Assembly (NCBI GenBank): GCA_027451825.1
Contig: DAIDHZ010000018.1
Location: forward strand, 1-42,481
Source: Chlamydiota bacterium
GTDB taxonomy: Bacteria > Chlamydiota > Chlamydiia > Chlamydiales > SM23-39
Direction: 5' to 3'
Length of the DNA stretch: 42,481 bases
The translations under genes and the position numbers were made by a program. This document shows positions 26,976 to 35,711 of the stretch, one piece after another (the stretch's first letter is position 1; each line of letters starts with the position of its first letter). The notes beneath the pieces are model-generated. The model was given only the letters and a program-made list of their open reading frames with translations, made no database searches and was not told the origin of the DNA.

Positions 26976-27141
26976 TATACCGAAAAAAGACTCAAGAATC
27001 GGTTTTTGGCAGCGTCGGCTTTTCTTCAAAATTCGCATTCTCACCCCAAGCCTTGCTCTTGGGCAATAGTCGCTCGCTCCGTATGCAAATTTTGAAGAGC
27101 CTTCTTGCCAAATTCCCGATTCTTGAATCATTTTCGGTATA
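26976..27141. repeat. MITE-like element, TATACCG family, copy 2 (short form)
   Basis: The tips are TATACCGAAAAAAG..CTCAAGAATCGG and the complementary CCGATTCTTGAATC..TTTTCGGTATA. The interior is the same as in the copies at 16637 and 38743 up to the CTTGCC block, but it lacks about 40 bp near the right end. This gives 166 bp, and the tips are better preserved here than in copy 1. It is located between the start of glgC and the stop of lipA. Confidence 0.88.
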
Positions 27142-27191
27142 AACGCACAATAAGAGTTTGATAATTCTTGTACAACTATAATAAAATGGTT

Positions 27192-28091
27192 TTATTTCTT
27201 TATAAAAAGTTCTGCGTTGTAGCTGGATCTTACAAAAGGACCTGAATACATGTGAGGAATGCCGATGGAAAGTCCGAATTCTTCATATTTTTTAAATTGT
27301 TCGGGCGGAATGAACTCTTTGACGGTGAGTTTATGACGACTCGCCTGGAGATAATGCCCGATGGTGACAATGTCGCAGCCGGTTTTTTGTAGATCGAAGA
27401 GAGTTTCTTGGATTTGACTTTCCGTTTCTCCAAGGCCTACCATGATCCCTGACTTGACAAAGAGAGTTTGTTTTGAGTTTTTTGCATGTCTTAATACATT
27501 TAAGGAGCGTTCATATTCTGCTTTATGTCGTATGCGAGGGGAAAGGGCTCTGCATGTTTCGATATTGTGGTTGAAAATCTCCGGTTTTGCTTCAAGAACG
27601 ATATCAAGAAGAGAGAGGTTTCCTGAAAAATCGGAAGTGAGAATTTCGATGGTGGCTGTTGGATGAATACGGCGAATGGCGTCGATGATTTTTGCAATAT
27701 GAGAGGCTCCTTGGTCGGGTAAATCGTCGCGAGCAACCATTGTGATGACAACGTGTTTGAGGCCTAATTCTTTGGCAGAATGTGCAATTCTTTCAGGCTC
27801 ATCTTGTTCAGGAGCTTTTGGGGTTTTGGAAAAATCGATATCGCAAAATCCACAATTACGCGTGCATTCTTTCCCGAGAGCTAGGAAAGTGGCTGTTTTT
27901 TTTGTGTAACATTCTGAACGATTTGGACATTTTGCCTCTTCGCATACGGTATTGAGCCGGTATTTTTGAAGGATTCCACTGGTTTGAAAAAGGTTCTCTC
28001 CTTGAGGGATTTTGCGATGAAGGAATTTCGGAAATCTTCCTTGAGAAGAAGTGTCCGGATTTTCAGGGAGAATATTGAGTTTTGATTTCAT
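27192..28091 (-). CDS. lipA: Lipoyl synthase
   Basis: 299 residues. It has both iron-sulfur motifs: the auxiliary cluster CEEAKCPNRSEC (CxxxxCxxxxxC) and the radical-SAM cluster CTRNCGFCDI (CxxxCxxC), plus the C-terminal VRSSYNAE with the conserved serine ligand. It inserts two sulfurs into protein-bound octanoate to make lipoyl groups. Its start overlaps the stop of lpdA (ATGA), so synthase and lipoamide dehydrogenase are made together, as in Chlamydia. It complements the salvage enzyme LplA encoded at 38027. Confidence 0.96.
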   Translation of the reverse strand: MKSKLNILPENPDTSSQGRFPKFLHRKIPQGENLFQTSGILQKYRLNTVCEEAKCPNRSECYTKKTATFLALGKECTRNCGFCDIDFSKTPKAPEQDEPERIAHSAKELGLKHVVITMVARDDLPDQGASHIAKIIDAIRRIHPTATIEILTSDFSGNLSLLDIVLEAKPEIFNHNIETCRALSPRIRHKAEYERSLNVLRHAKNSKQTLFVKSGIMVGLGETESQIQETLFDLQKTGCDIVTIGHYLQASRHKLTVKEFIPPEQFKKYEEFGLSIGIPHMYSGPFVRSSYNAELFIKK

Positions 28092-29482
28092 TTTTTCCTT
28101 GGAGGTAAGTGAATCGGCATGTTTAGGGCGACTGCTGCCGCTTCATGCCAACTTTCTGCCATTGTTGGATGAGCGTGAATGGTTTGTAAGACGCATTCTA
28201 AAGGGATTTCATTTTCGATGGCGAGAGCCATTTCAGCAATCAGATTGGATGCTTCATGGCCGATGACAATGGCGCCTAAAATTTGTCCTGTTTTGCGATC
28301 TCCAATGATTTGAGCAAAGCCTTCTGTTTCAGAGGCTGCTTGAGCTTTTCCGATCGCTGAAAAAGGAATTCTTCCAACAGTTGTTTTAAATCCTTTGGCT
28401 TTTGCTTCTTCTTCGGAAAGTCCTACAGTTGCAACTTCAGGGGTTGTGAAAATGACAGCGGGAACAGCTTCATAGTGAGCTTCTTCTTCTCCTCCTGCAG
28501 CATTGATCGCTGCCACAATTCCTTGATGCGATGCCACATGTGCAAGCATGGCTTTCCCTGTGAGATCTCCGATTGCGAAAATCCCTTTGACAGGAGTTTC
28601 CATAAAACGATTGACTGGAATGAACCCTTTTTCATCGGTTTTGAGTCCCGCTTTCTCTAATTTTAATCCTTCCGAGAAGGGTTTTCTTCCGACTGCAACA
28701 AGGGCGTAATCGGCTTTGATAGATCCTGAAGAAAGAGAGATTTCTACATCTTTTTTCGATGCTTTGATGCCGTTTACTTTGGTGCTTGTTTGGATGGAAA
28801 TTCCTCTTTTGGTGAGCGTAGATGTCATGAACTCAGAGATCAAAGGCCCTTGTGTTGATAAAATGGATGGAAGCGCTTCAATGATTGTGACTTGAGATCC
28901 TAATTCATGGAAAAGACAAGCGAATTCGCATCCAATGTAGCCTCCTCCGATAATTGCTAATTGTTTGGGGATTTCTTGGAGGTTTAAAAGAGAAGTGGAG
29001 TCAAGGATGCGTACATGATCGCAAGGGAATGCTTTGACATCAAAGGGGATAGATCCGGTCGCGAGAATGATTTTTTCTGCATGAATGTATGTATTGGCAG
29101 GGGAGAGTACTTTTAGAGTGTTCGGGGATTCAAATTCAGCATGCCCTTGATAGAGATCGATTTTGTTTGCTTTGATGAGGGTGTCGATCCCTTTTCTCAT
29201 TGTTGAAATGACATCATCTTTTCTTTTTGTCATCATTGCATAGTTGATGGAAGTCTCTTTGACTTGAATTCCAAATTCTTGAGCTCGTTTGATTTGGTGG
29301 AGTAGATTTCCGGAAGAAATGAGTGTTTTTGTGGGGATGCAACCAACGTTGAGACAGGTTCCGCCAAGATGATCTTTTTCTATGAGCGCTACAAATTTAC
29401 CTAGTTGGGCTGCTTTAATAGCGGCAACGTATCCTCCGGGGCCCGCTCCAATGATGGCAATGTCATATCGTTTTTCGGTCAT
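28088..29482 (-). CDS. lpdA: Dihydrolipoamide dehydrogenase
   Basis: 464 residues with the flavoprotein disulfide reductase plan: FAD-binding GAGPGGYVAAIKAAQLG, redox-active GGTCLNVGCIPTK, NAD-binding GGGYIGCEFA, a second FAD motif GIFAIGDLTG, and the C-terminal catalytic HAHPTMAESWHEA. It is the E3 component of 2-oxoacid dehydrogenase complexes, reoxidising lipoyl groups with NAD. It is first in the lpdA-lipA unit. An AAGGGATC stretch on the minus strand just before the ATG can serve as ribosome site. Confidence 0.96.
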   Translation of the reverse strand: MTEKRYDIAIIGAGPGGYVAAIKAAQLGKFVALIEKDHLGGTCLNVGCIPTKTLISSGNLLHQIKRAQEFGIQVKETSINYAMMTKRKDDVISTMRKGIDTLIKANKIDLYQGHAEFESPNTLKVLSPANTYIHAEKIILATGSIPFDVKAFPCDHVRILDSTSLLNLQEIPKQLAIIGGGYIGCEFACLFHELGSQVTIIEALPSILSTQGPLISEFMTSTLTKRGISIQTSTKVNGIKASKKDVEISLSSGSIKADYALVAVGRKPFSEGLKLEKAGLKTDEKGFIPVNRFMETPVKGIFAIGDLTGKAMLAHVASHQGIVAAINAAGGEEEAHYEAVPAVIFTTPEVATVGLSEEEAKAKGFKTTVGRIPFSAIGKAQAASETEGFAQIIGDRKTGQILGAIVIGHEASNLIAEMALAIENEIPLECVLQTIHAHPTMAESWHEAAAVALNMPIHLPPRKK

Positions 29483-29584
29483 TTTGATCCCTTTTTTTCG
29501 AAAATTGTATTTTACCTGAGAGTAAAAAAAGAGGAAACGGGTATTATTGCATTAAGTAGTCGAGGGAAGTCGGTTGAGGCGGTC

Positions 29585-30031
29585 ATGAAACCTAAAAAGC
29601 GTCAAAAATTGTGTCATAATTGTGAAGCAAGCATCGATGTTGATGTCATTGTTTGTCCATTTTGCGCGGCCGATTTAAGAGAAGAAAGACCGGAAGAAAA
29701 GACAAATTCTTATCTTTCCATCAAAGAAGCATCGCAAGTCTCTCAGTCTTTGTATTCTTCGGATTCTGTAAAGGCGCATCCTAAAGAAGAGGTTTTGACG
29801 GAGGACGCCCCTTCGTCTGAAGTTGAGTCGAATGCGAAAACTTCGAGTGTTTTTCTCCCGACAATTCTTTTTACACTGGGTGTTCAGTTATTTTTATTTG
29901 GCCTTTTAGTTCTTTTATTCTCTCATAAGGGTGTTGTTATTTTAAAATGGGACGCTCGGTTTTGGTTTTTCTATATTTTAATGGCCATTCCTTTTCTGAT
30001 TTTTGGCTATCGCTCTTTATCTAAGCTGTGA
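29585..30031 (+). CDS. Zinc-ribbon membrane protein, chlamydial conserved type
   Basis: 148 residues from the ATG at 29585, with GAGG at 29572-29575. The N-terminus holds a four-cysteine ribbon (CHNCEA..CPFCAADL, about residues 10-33). A polar Ser/Glu-rich linker follows, then two transmembrane helices (about 90-112 and 124-143). The ribbon faces the cytoplasm if the helices form a hairpin. Function unknown. A gene of this style next to lpdA is also present in Chlamydia, which argues that it is a true ancestral gene. Its 3' end overlaps the convergent pseudopilin gene by 15 bases. Confidence 0.75.
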   Translation: MKPKKRQKLCHNCEASIDVDVIVCPFCAADLREERPEEKTNSYLSIKEASQVSQSLYSSDSVKAHPKEEVLTEDAPSSEVESNAKTSSVFLPTILFTLGVQLFLFGLLVLLFSHKGVVILKWDARFWFFYILMAIPFLIFGYRSLSKL

Positions 30032-30574
30032 TCGGTATACAAGGACTCTGTATGAGTAGTGGCCTTTATTTTTGCTGATTCTTTTTTGAGAGAGTTTTGG
30101 ATTGAAAAAAACTTCGACATTTAAAAGTCTATAGCATTCGTTTGCATTTGTTTTTTCTCCCTTTTTTTTACAACGAAGGATGAACGATCTTTCGATGGTA
30201 ATGGGTTTATGAGAGGGTAGATTTAAGATGATAGGGGGTAGCAAAAAGGGGGCGCTCATTTGGCCGGGAGATGGAATCTTGTCCCAGGGAATTTCATTTT
30301 TTAAGAGTTTTTCTTTGATCTCGCAAAAAGCAAGATTGGCTAGCCTTTCTCCTTCGATTTCTTTGCAGAGCTTCCATTCTGAGATATAGCCTTGAATGGG
30401 TCTTTCAATGAGTGCAGTAAGACAAATGGATACCAAAAGAAGGGCGATTAAAATTTCAAAAAGAAGAAACGTCTTTTTGCGGATATACTGCGCGTGGTTA
30501 GGTTTGGAGGATTTGGGTCCAAATCTAATCGGGCGCAGTATAAATTTGAATGGGGTCGAAATGAAGATAATCAC
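30017..30574 (-). CDS. Second pseudopilin-like protein, start unresolved
   Basis: The prepilin-like segment KKTFLLFEILIALLLVS has Phe as +1, Glu as +5 and Thr at -1, like the pseudopilin at 22563. A soluble domain with several cysteines follows. No in-frame ATG, GTG or TTG exists between the stop of the upstream phosphoesterase (30525) and this segment. The nearest candidate is a GTG at 30574, inside the phosphoesterase gene, giving a 35-residue leader and 185 residues in all. An ATT near 30526 with a short leader is an alternative, as is a small frameshift joining the two genes. The gene looks intact downstream. Confidence 0.6.
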   Translation of the reverse strand: MIIFISTPFKFILRPIRFGPKSSKPNHAQYIRKKTFLLFEILIALLLVSICLTALIERPIQGYISEWKLCKEIEGERLANLAFCEIKEKLLKNEIPWDKIPSPGQMSAPFLLPPIILNLPSHKPITIERSFILRCKKKGEKTNANECYRLLNVEVFFNPKLSQKRISKNKGHYSYRVLVYRSQLR

Positions 30575-31277
30575 AGGAGGTAAGTATATAGCGAATGCCG
30601 TTTTTTTCTCCAAAGAGAGCGCCTTTTTTGAGACTATGTAGATGTCCAAACACACAAATGTTTACGCCGTACTCTTCTAAAACTTGAGAGGTCCTAGAAT
30701 TTTTAAGATCGGATCCAATAGGAGGATAATGAGTCATTGCAATTTTTACAGTGGCTTTTGGATCCATCATTTTTAAGCTGAGCTTGAGTCTTTCGAGTTC
30801 GCGGTTAAAAATCGTTGCGGACATCTCTTTTTGGATCGCTTCTTCCGGATCTATACCGGTGGATGATGTTTTTTCCACGTGAGCGTCAAAAGAGTATTCC
30901 TCAGTGTCCCAGAGACGGGCTCCTCCGATCGCAATACCTTTCCAGTGAAAGGCGTTGTTTTGAATGACATGAACAGACGGAGGAAGGGCGTCTACTACTT
31001 TTTTTAAAGATCCCCACCAGTAATCATGGTTGCCTTTGATCATGACTTTGGTTCCTGGAAGCTCTTCTAACCATCGAAGGTCAGGGATCACTTCTTCCAT
31101 GCGCATTGCCCAAGAGAAATCTCCGGGCAAAAGCACGAGGTCGTCAGGCTTAATTTTTTGTTTCCAGTGAGATGCAACGGTATCTGGATGATTTTTCCAC
31201 TGAGGGCCAAACACATCCATGCTTTTGTTTTGAACGCCGAAGCTTAAGTGAAGATCTCCAATGGCCCAGATACGCAT
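30525..31277 (-). CDS. Calcineurin-like metallophosphoesterase
   Basis: 250 residues with the complete metallophosphatase motif series: GDLHLSF (residues 7-13), PGDFSWAM, KGNHDYWW, THYPP and FGHLHS. These bind two metals. The substrate is unknown; relatives in Firmicutes and Chlamydiae are simply called phosphohydrolases. A bulky Trp-rich region (WAMRMEEVIPDLRWLEELPG) is typical of this subgroup. No signal peptide, so cytoplasmic. The gene overlaps the start of the pseudopilin frame. Confidence 0.9.
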   Translation of the reverse strand: MRIWAIGDLHLSFGVQNKSMDVFGPQWKNHPDTVASHWKQKIKPDDLVLLPGDFSWAMRMEEVIPDLRWLEELPGTKVMIKGNHDYWWGSLKKVVDALPPSVHVIQNNAFHWKGIAIGGARLWDTEEYSFDAHVEKTSSTGIDPEEAIQKEMSATIFNRELERLKLSLKMMDPKATVKIAMTHYPPIGSDLKNSRTSQVLEEYGVNICVFGHLHSLKKGALFGEKNGIRYILTSCDYLHFDPIQIYTAPD

Positions 31278-31331
31278 AAAAGAGTCAAAAACAAATTGTT
31301 TCGATGTCGTATATAATGTACGAAATCGGGA

Positions 31332-31631
31332 TTATGCTTGTTTTTGCGCTTGAAGTGCAAGGCGAGACTTTGTTCGGGCGGCTTTTTGTGCTTTGAATAC
31401 GCCTTTTTTCACGCCTTTATCCATCAGACTATAAATTGCATTTAATTTGTCTTGGATTGTCTCTTGGGAGGCTTTTTGTGTGACAGAATCCTTTAAGCTG
31501 CGGATTGCTGTTTGAACAGTAGATCGGTTGGATCGGTTTCTGAGACGTCGTTTTTGATTTTGAATGTTTCTTTTTAAAGCGGATGGACGTTTTGTTTTTC
31601 CTGCGCCTTTCTTTTCTTTTGCTTCAGCCAT
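31332..31631 (-). CDS. rpsT: 30S ribosomal protein S20
   Basis: 99 residues, Lys/Arg/Ala-rich and wholly helical. The family pattern SALKRNIQNQKRRLRNRSNR is near the N-terminus and GVFKAQKAARTKSRLA near the C-terminus. It binds 16S rRNA in the body of the small subunit. The ribosome site GAGGA lies just upstream of the ATG, and a good sigma-66/70-type promoter is 30 bp upstream. Confidence 0.96.
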   Translation of the reverse strand: MAEAKEKKGAGKTKRPSALKRNIQNQKRRLRNRSNRSTVQTAIRSLKDSVTQKASQETIQDKLNAIYSLMDKGVKKGVFKAQKAARTKSRLALQAQKQA

Positions 31632-31660
31632 GATTCCTCAAATATTTAAAAGAGTCGCTC

Positions 31661-31689
31661 ATTATAGGGTTTCTCTCATAATTCGTAAA
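31661..31689 (-). promoter_or_regulatory. Predicted rpsT promoter
   Basis: On the minus strand, TTTACG (31684-31689) and TATAAT (31661-31666) are 17 bp apart. The -10 is a consensus match and the -35 matches at four of six positions. Transcription would start near 31654, about 22 bases before the ATG, with GAGG in the leader. Confidence 0.6.
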
Positions 31690-31705
31690 GGAATGATTGT
31701 ACAAG

Positions 31706-32056
31706 TTATTTCTTTACAACGTGCACTTGCGATGGAGGGTTGGGTTTTATTTCTTTGACATCCCACCCATATTGTGCTTTGAGTATTTGCGGGACTCCTT
31801 TTTCTCCCAGGCAATGGCCAAATCCAACGGTTACAAAAGTAGGGGCGGTTCTTCTCTGGATTGCGTGATGAATACCGGAAGCCATGATTGCATTGCGATC
31901 AAAACATTGTTGCATTCTCGGAGCGGGTTCGAATGGTCCGGCAAGCATGTGGTGAGCTCCGGAAATGCATGCTACCACATTCCCATGTTTATCGCTGACC
32001 TCATAATAGGGAGGGTGGATTGGAACTGAAGTCGGAGAGGGTTGATTTTGTGAAAA
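31706..32056 (-). pseudogene. Collapsed TraB/GumN-family protein
   Basis: The open frame (stop at 32057-32059) encodes an N-terminal piece EVSDKHGNVVACISGAHHM..PAPRMQQCFDRN, like the first strand and His motif of TraB/GumN proteins. It is joined directly to APTFVTVGFGHCLGEKGVPQIL, which is the C-terminal signature (G.gHL.G..G....L). The intervening 150 or so residues of an intact protein are absent. No ATG is available in frame; a GTG at 31978 could start 90 residues. The family is of uncertain, possibly proteolytic, function. Assignment rests on the two motifs. Confidence 0.55.
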
Positions 32057-32220
32057 CTAAGGAAGGGAGAAATTGAATCATGATTGCCAACCATTAAATA
32101 TTTATTTTTTTATATGATAAATGGGTTATTTATTTAATTCAACGTGTTAATTTATAATAAATTTTATTAATTGATTTTATACTTAATTGATTTTAAAATT
32201 TAATAAAGAAAAGTGAGATT

Positions 32221-32577
32221 ATGTTGTTTTTTAAAAAAACTCTAGATTTTGAAGGTTTTCTTAATTTTGGATCCATGAAAGGGCGTCTTGTCTCTTTAGT
32301 GATGTTCTTTACGACGCTTTTTTCACTTCCCTTTGTTCTTGTCGGTCATCTGTTAAAAACTTTTTTTAAAGTGGTTGGGGTTTTCTTCGGAATTCTTGCT
32401 TTAGCTCTTTGTTTAGGTGTCTCAGAGGGGGTTCGATGCTTTTTTATAACTCGGCTCGTTCTTTTGGCTCAGGATATTGGTGATTGGATTGTTTTCCCTT
32501 TTACTGTGATCATGGACCTTTTAAAGACGCTTGGCGGATTTTTGATTCACCCGGCCTTATATTTTAAGTCTTATTAA
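32221..32577 (+). CDS. Small membrane protein, unknown
   Basis: 118 residues, very hydrophobic, with two to three helices (about 22-44, 48-66 and 76-105). No motif is recognised. It follows a roughly 160-bp very AT-rich stretch (32057-32220) that must hold its promoter, with GTGAG as a weak ribosome site. It ends by overlapping the convergent CoiA-like gene by 4 bases. Membrane location is clear; the role is not. Confidence 0.65.
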   Translation: MLFFKKTLDFEGFLNFGSMKGRLVSLVMFFTTLFSLPFVLVGHLLKTFFKVVGVFFGILALALCLGVSEGVRCFFITRLVLLAQDIGDWIVFPFTVIMDLLKTLGGFLIHPALYFKSY

Positions 32578-33383
32578 GCCCTGCTCATTTTTTGAAGGGC
32601 TTTTTCTAAAAGTTGAATATATATTTTTTTGATTTTATCGATCCAAGAAAAGGACTTGTTTGTGAGTTCGGATTCAAGCTGTTTCCAGGTATCGAAAATG
32701 GGAGCATAGGAGGGGTTGAGCGCTTTGTGAACAAGGTCATTTTCAAAATAGATGCGGTTATTTAAAATTCTTTCTTGCATTTGAGAATGGTAAGAGGGCT
32801 GGATCGGGTGAGCTTTGCTCAGAAAGATTGGGATTTTAGATCCTTTTTTGAGTCTTTTGGGAAACTGAATGATTTCCATTTGATCGTAAAAAAGAATTCT
32901 TGGCTGGATTTGGACAAAATAACAGAGGTGTTTTCTGAGATAGGATTCTGTTTTTCGAACGATTTTTTGATTGAAAAAACGATCTTCCAGAATCCAGACG
33001 ATTTGGTAGCCTAAAGATGCGTAGTCTTGAGAGCGTTTTTGAGCTTCTTCTTCAGAAATGAAAGAGCATTGGATTTCAAAAATAATTTTTTGTTTTTCCC
33101 AAGAGACGTCGGCAATGCGGCGAATGGATGGGAAGGGGTGTTCCAATCGAGCTTCGCCAATAGGGAGCATCTTTTGGATGGCGATTTGTGCGAGAAGATG
33201 TTCATTGCTTTTGCTATAAAGTCTGCAAGAAGGGGTTGCTTTGAGATGATAAAAATGAGGGAGCTTTCCTTTTTGTTTCCTTAATTTTACAGTGGAGCGG
33301 CATTCAAGACACTGGTAAAGAATTTGATCATCGGCATCAAAAGCGCTGATGGCTTGGTTCTGATGGGCTGCAAAAAGGGGCAT
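32574..33383 (-). CDS. CoiA-like competence protein
   Basis: 269 residues from the ATG at 33383 (a TTG at 33401 is possible). An N-terminal treble-clef-like segment, CLECRSTVKLRKQKGKLPHF followed by HL..TPSC, is typical of CoiA. The nuclease-like core has RRIADVSWEKQKIIFEIQC and then the helix EEEAQKRSQDYASLGYQIVW. The pattern Asp...Glu-x-Gln followed by Arg..Tyr is the CoiA/PD-(D/E)xK arrangement. In Gram-positives CoiA promotes recombination of incoming single-stranded DNA after uptake. The gene is divergent from rpoD, with start codons 50 bp apart. Confidence 0.75.
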   Translation of the reverse strand: MPLFAAHQNQAISAFDADDQILYQCLECRSTVKLRKQKGKLPHFYHLKATPSCRLYSKSNEHLLAQIAIQKMLPIGEARLEHPFPSIRRIADVSWEKQKIIFEIQCSFISEEEAQKRSQDYASLGYQIVWILEDRFFNQKIVRKTESYLRKHLCYFVQIQPRILFYDQMEIIQFPKRLKKGSKIPIFLSKAHPIQPSYHSQMQERILNNRIYFENDLVHKALNPSYAPIFDTWKQLESELTNKSFSWIDKIKKIYIQLLEKALQKMSRA

Positions 33384-33415
33384 AAAAAAAGCTGATTGCA
33401 ATTAATTAGAAAGAC

Positions 33416-33421
33416 TATAAT
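33416..33421 (+). promoter_or_regulatory. Possible rpoD -10 element
   Basis: TATAAT lies 12 bp before the rpoD ATG. The hexamer 17 bp upstream (TGATTG at 33393-33398) is a poor -35. If used, the leader would be about six bases. Other promoters may lie further upstream, inside the CoiA-like gene. Confidence 0.35.
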
Positions 33422-33433
33422 CATAAAGAGTCC

Positions 33434-35095
33434 ATGAGTACAACAACATCATCATTTAGCAATCCTCAACATCAGCAAAAAGTGGAGGAGTTGGTCGCTC
33501 TTGCCAAAGAACAAGGGTATCTTACATATGAGGAGATCAACGATGTTCTCCCAATGACCTTTGATTCTCCGGAGCAGATTGATCAAGTCCTTATTTACTT
33601 GAGTGGGATGGATATTCAGATCCTCAATCAGGCTGAAGTAGAGCGTCAAAAAGAGAAGAAAAAGGAAGCCAAAGAATTAGAAGGTCTTCCAAAACGAGTT
33701 GAAGGCACTTCGGATGATCCCGTTCGGATGTATTTGAAGGAGATGGGATCGGTTCCTCTTTTAACGCGTGAAGAAGAAGTTGAGATTTCAAAGCGAATTG
33801 AAAAAGCGCAGATTCAGATTGAAAAAATTATTACGCGTTTTCGCTATTCGGTGAGAGAGGCGATTTCGATTGCGACCCACCTTCTGACAGGGAAAGAACG
33901 TTTCGATAAAGTTGTGGCTGAAAAAGAGGTTCTGGATAAGACTCAATTTCTCAATATTCTTCCAAAATTATGCGACTTGATGAAGCAGGAGGATCAGCTT
34001 TTAGAGCGTCTTTTGATTCAATTGCTCGATCCTCAGCTCAAAAGAGAATTGAAAGCCGATCTTTTGGATGCAATTGAGAAGTGTCGTATTCGTTCTCAGG
34101 CATATTTAAGACGATTCTGCTGCAGACATAATGTGATTGAAGATTTTGGGGAAGTTGTTTTATCCGCTTACGATCGTTTTTTGCAGCTTGAAAAAGAAGT
34201 TCAAGAACTCACTCCTCGTGCAGAGAAAAATAAGTTTGCAGCTTCAAAATTGATGGCAGCAAAGCGCAAACTTTATAAGCGAGAGCTGGCTGCAGGACGT
34301 ACTTTGGAAGAATTTAGAAAAGACGTTCGAATGCTACAGCGCTGGATGGACAAGAGCCAGGAAGCAAAAAGAGAGATGGTCGAGTCAAACTTGCGCCTTG
34401 TGATCTCGATTGCTAAAAAATATACGAACCGAGGTCTTTCATTCCTTGACTTGATTCAAGAAGGAAATATGGGCCTTATGAAGGCGGTTGAGAAATTTGA
34501 ATATCGCCGAGGGTATAAGTTTTCTACGTATGCCACATGGTGGATTCGTCAAGCAGTGACTCGTGCCATTGCCGATCAAGCGCGTACGATCCGTATTCCT
34601 GTCCATATGATCGAAACGATCAATAAAGTACTTCGCGGCGCGAAAAAGCTCATGATGGAGACAGGAAGGGAGCCGACACCTGAAGAGCTTGCAAAAGAAT
34701 TGGGACTGACTCCGGAGCGTGTTCGTGAAATTTACAAAATTGCTCAGCATCCAATATCACTTCAAGCGGAAGTGGGAGATGGAGGCGAGAGTCAATTTGG
34801 AGATTTCTTGGAAGATACTGCGATTGAATCTCCTGCGGAAGCGACCGGTTATGCGATCCTCAAAGATAAGATGGGAGAAGTTCTTTCAACACTCACCGAT
34901 CGTGAGAGAACGGTTCTTATTGAGCGTTTCGGGCTTTTAGATGGAAAACCAAAAACCTTGGAAGAGGTGGGTGTCCGATTTAAAGTGACTCGTGAAAGGG
35001 TTCGGCAGATCGAGGCGAAAGCTCTTCGTAAAATGCGCCATCCAACAAGAGCCAAACAGCTGCAAGCTTTCCTAGATCTTTTAGAAGGTGAGTAG
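33434..35095 (+). CDS. rpoD: Primary RNA polymerase sigma factor (sigma-66/sigma-70)
   Basis: 553 residues. A divergent region 1.1 comes first. Region 1.2 is [20 protein letters not shown], then a nonconserved insert. Region 2 carries [40 protein letters not shown] and [20 protein letters not shown]. Region 3 is [19 protein letters not shown]. Region 4 ends with the helix-turn-helix [20 protein letters not shown]. These are the housekeeping determinants for -10 and -35 recognition. The size is slightly below that of Chlamydia sigma-66. The ribosome site AAAGAG is weak. Confidence 0.97.
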   Translation: MSTTTSSFSNPQHQQKVEELVALAKEQGYLTYEEINDVLPMTFDSPEQIDQVLIYLSGMDIQILNQAEVERQKEKKKEAKELEGLPKRVEGTSDDPVRMYLKEMGSVPLLTREEEVEISKRIEKAQIQIEKIITRFRYSVREAISIATHLLTGKERFDKVVAEKEVLDKTQFLNILPKLCDLMKQEDQLLERLLIQLLDPQLKRELKADLLDAIEKCRIRSQAYLRRFCCRHNVIEDFGEVVLSAYDRFLQLEKEVQELTPRAEKNKFAASKLMAAKRKLYKRELAAGRTLEEFRKDVRMLQRWMDKSQEAKREMVESNLRLVISIAKKYTNRGLSFLDLIQEGNMGLMKAVEKFEYRRGYKFSTYATWWIRQAVTRAIADQARTIRIPVHMIETINKVLRGAKKLMMETGREPTPEELAKELGLTPERVREIYKIAQHPISLQAEVGDGGESQFGDFLEDTAIESPAEATGYAILKDKMGEVLSTLTDRERTVLIERFGLLDGKPKTLEEVGVRFKVTRERVRQIEAKALRKMRHPTRAKQLQAFLDLLEGE

Positions 35096-35100
35096 AGAGA

Positions 35101-35604
35101 ATGAGTGGAGATACTGCACAAATAAGTTTGCTTGCAACGGGTGTGACGACTGCGGTTACGTTGCTAGGGAGTTTTCATGGTTTGCCAGTTCTTCCGCTTT
35201 ATGTGAGTGGGGCGCTGGCTGGTGTTGCTTTGGCATGCGCTGCTGATTCGGGGCCTCCGAGTTATGCAGATGTACCTTCGCCTTTGAGGATTCGAATCTC
35301 TTCGACTTCGTCTGCTATTGGTCTGGACGATGAGGGAGCGCCTGTGACTAGTTATATCGAGTCTTCTCTTTCTGCGGAAAGTGACTTGGCAGATCCTTTG
35401 CTTCCAAAAGCTCTGAGATTGAGAGCTGAGGTAGCGCGACAATTGGATTATAGTACCCCCAAAAAGCCTAGGACTCAGAGCTCTAGCAGTCCTCAGCCTT
35501 CTCCATTTGCTCCGTCCGTGTCAGAATCGCAGTATCATGATACGGGTTCAGAATCTTCTCTTGCTACAATTTCTGGGACTCGATTTTCAAGTATCTCTCC
35601 TTAA
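35101..35604 (+). CDS. Inc-like protein, unknown
   Basis: 167 residues. A hydrophobic hairpin near the N-terminus spans about residues 8-48, with SFHGLPVLP as the turn between two hydrophobic lobes. It is followed by a long Ser/Pro/Asp-rich cytosol-type tail (TPKKPRTQSSSSPQPSPFAP). This bilobed pattern with a polar tail is what predicts chlamydial inclusion-membrane proteins, which are type III secreted. It starts 5 bp after rpoD with a poor ribosome site, so it is probably co-transcribed. No sequence family is recognised. Confidence 0.65.
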   Translation: MSGDTAQISLLATGVTTAVTLLGSFHGLPVLPLYVSGALAGVALACAADSGPPSYADVPSPLRIRISSTSSAIGLDDEGAPVTSYIESSLSAESDLADPLLPKALRLRAEVARQLDYSTPKKPRTQSSSSPQPSPFAPSVSESQYHDTGSESSLATISGTRFSSISP

Positions 35605-35650
35605 GATAGATAGGAAGTTCTTGGCGTGGGTTTAAAGTGATTTTCGCTGT

Positions 35651-35680
35651 TTGATTGAAATAGTTTATATGCTGTATAAT
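35651..35680 (+). promoter_or_regulatory. Predicted promoter for the 74-residue membrane protein
   Basis: TTGATT (35651-35656) and TATAAT (35675-35680) are 18 bp apart. The expected start point is near 35687, 25 bases before the ATG at 35712. This is the best full promoter match noticed in the window apart from that of rpsT. Confidence 0.6.
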
Positions 35681-35711
35681 AGTTATATAAAATGTTAATC
35701 AACGGTGTATT

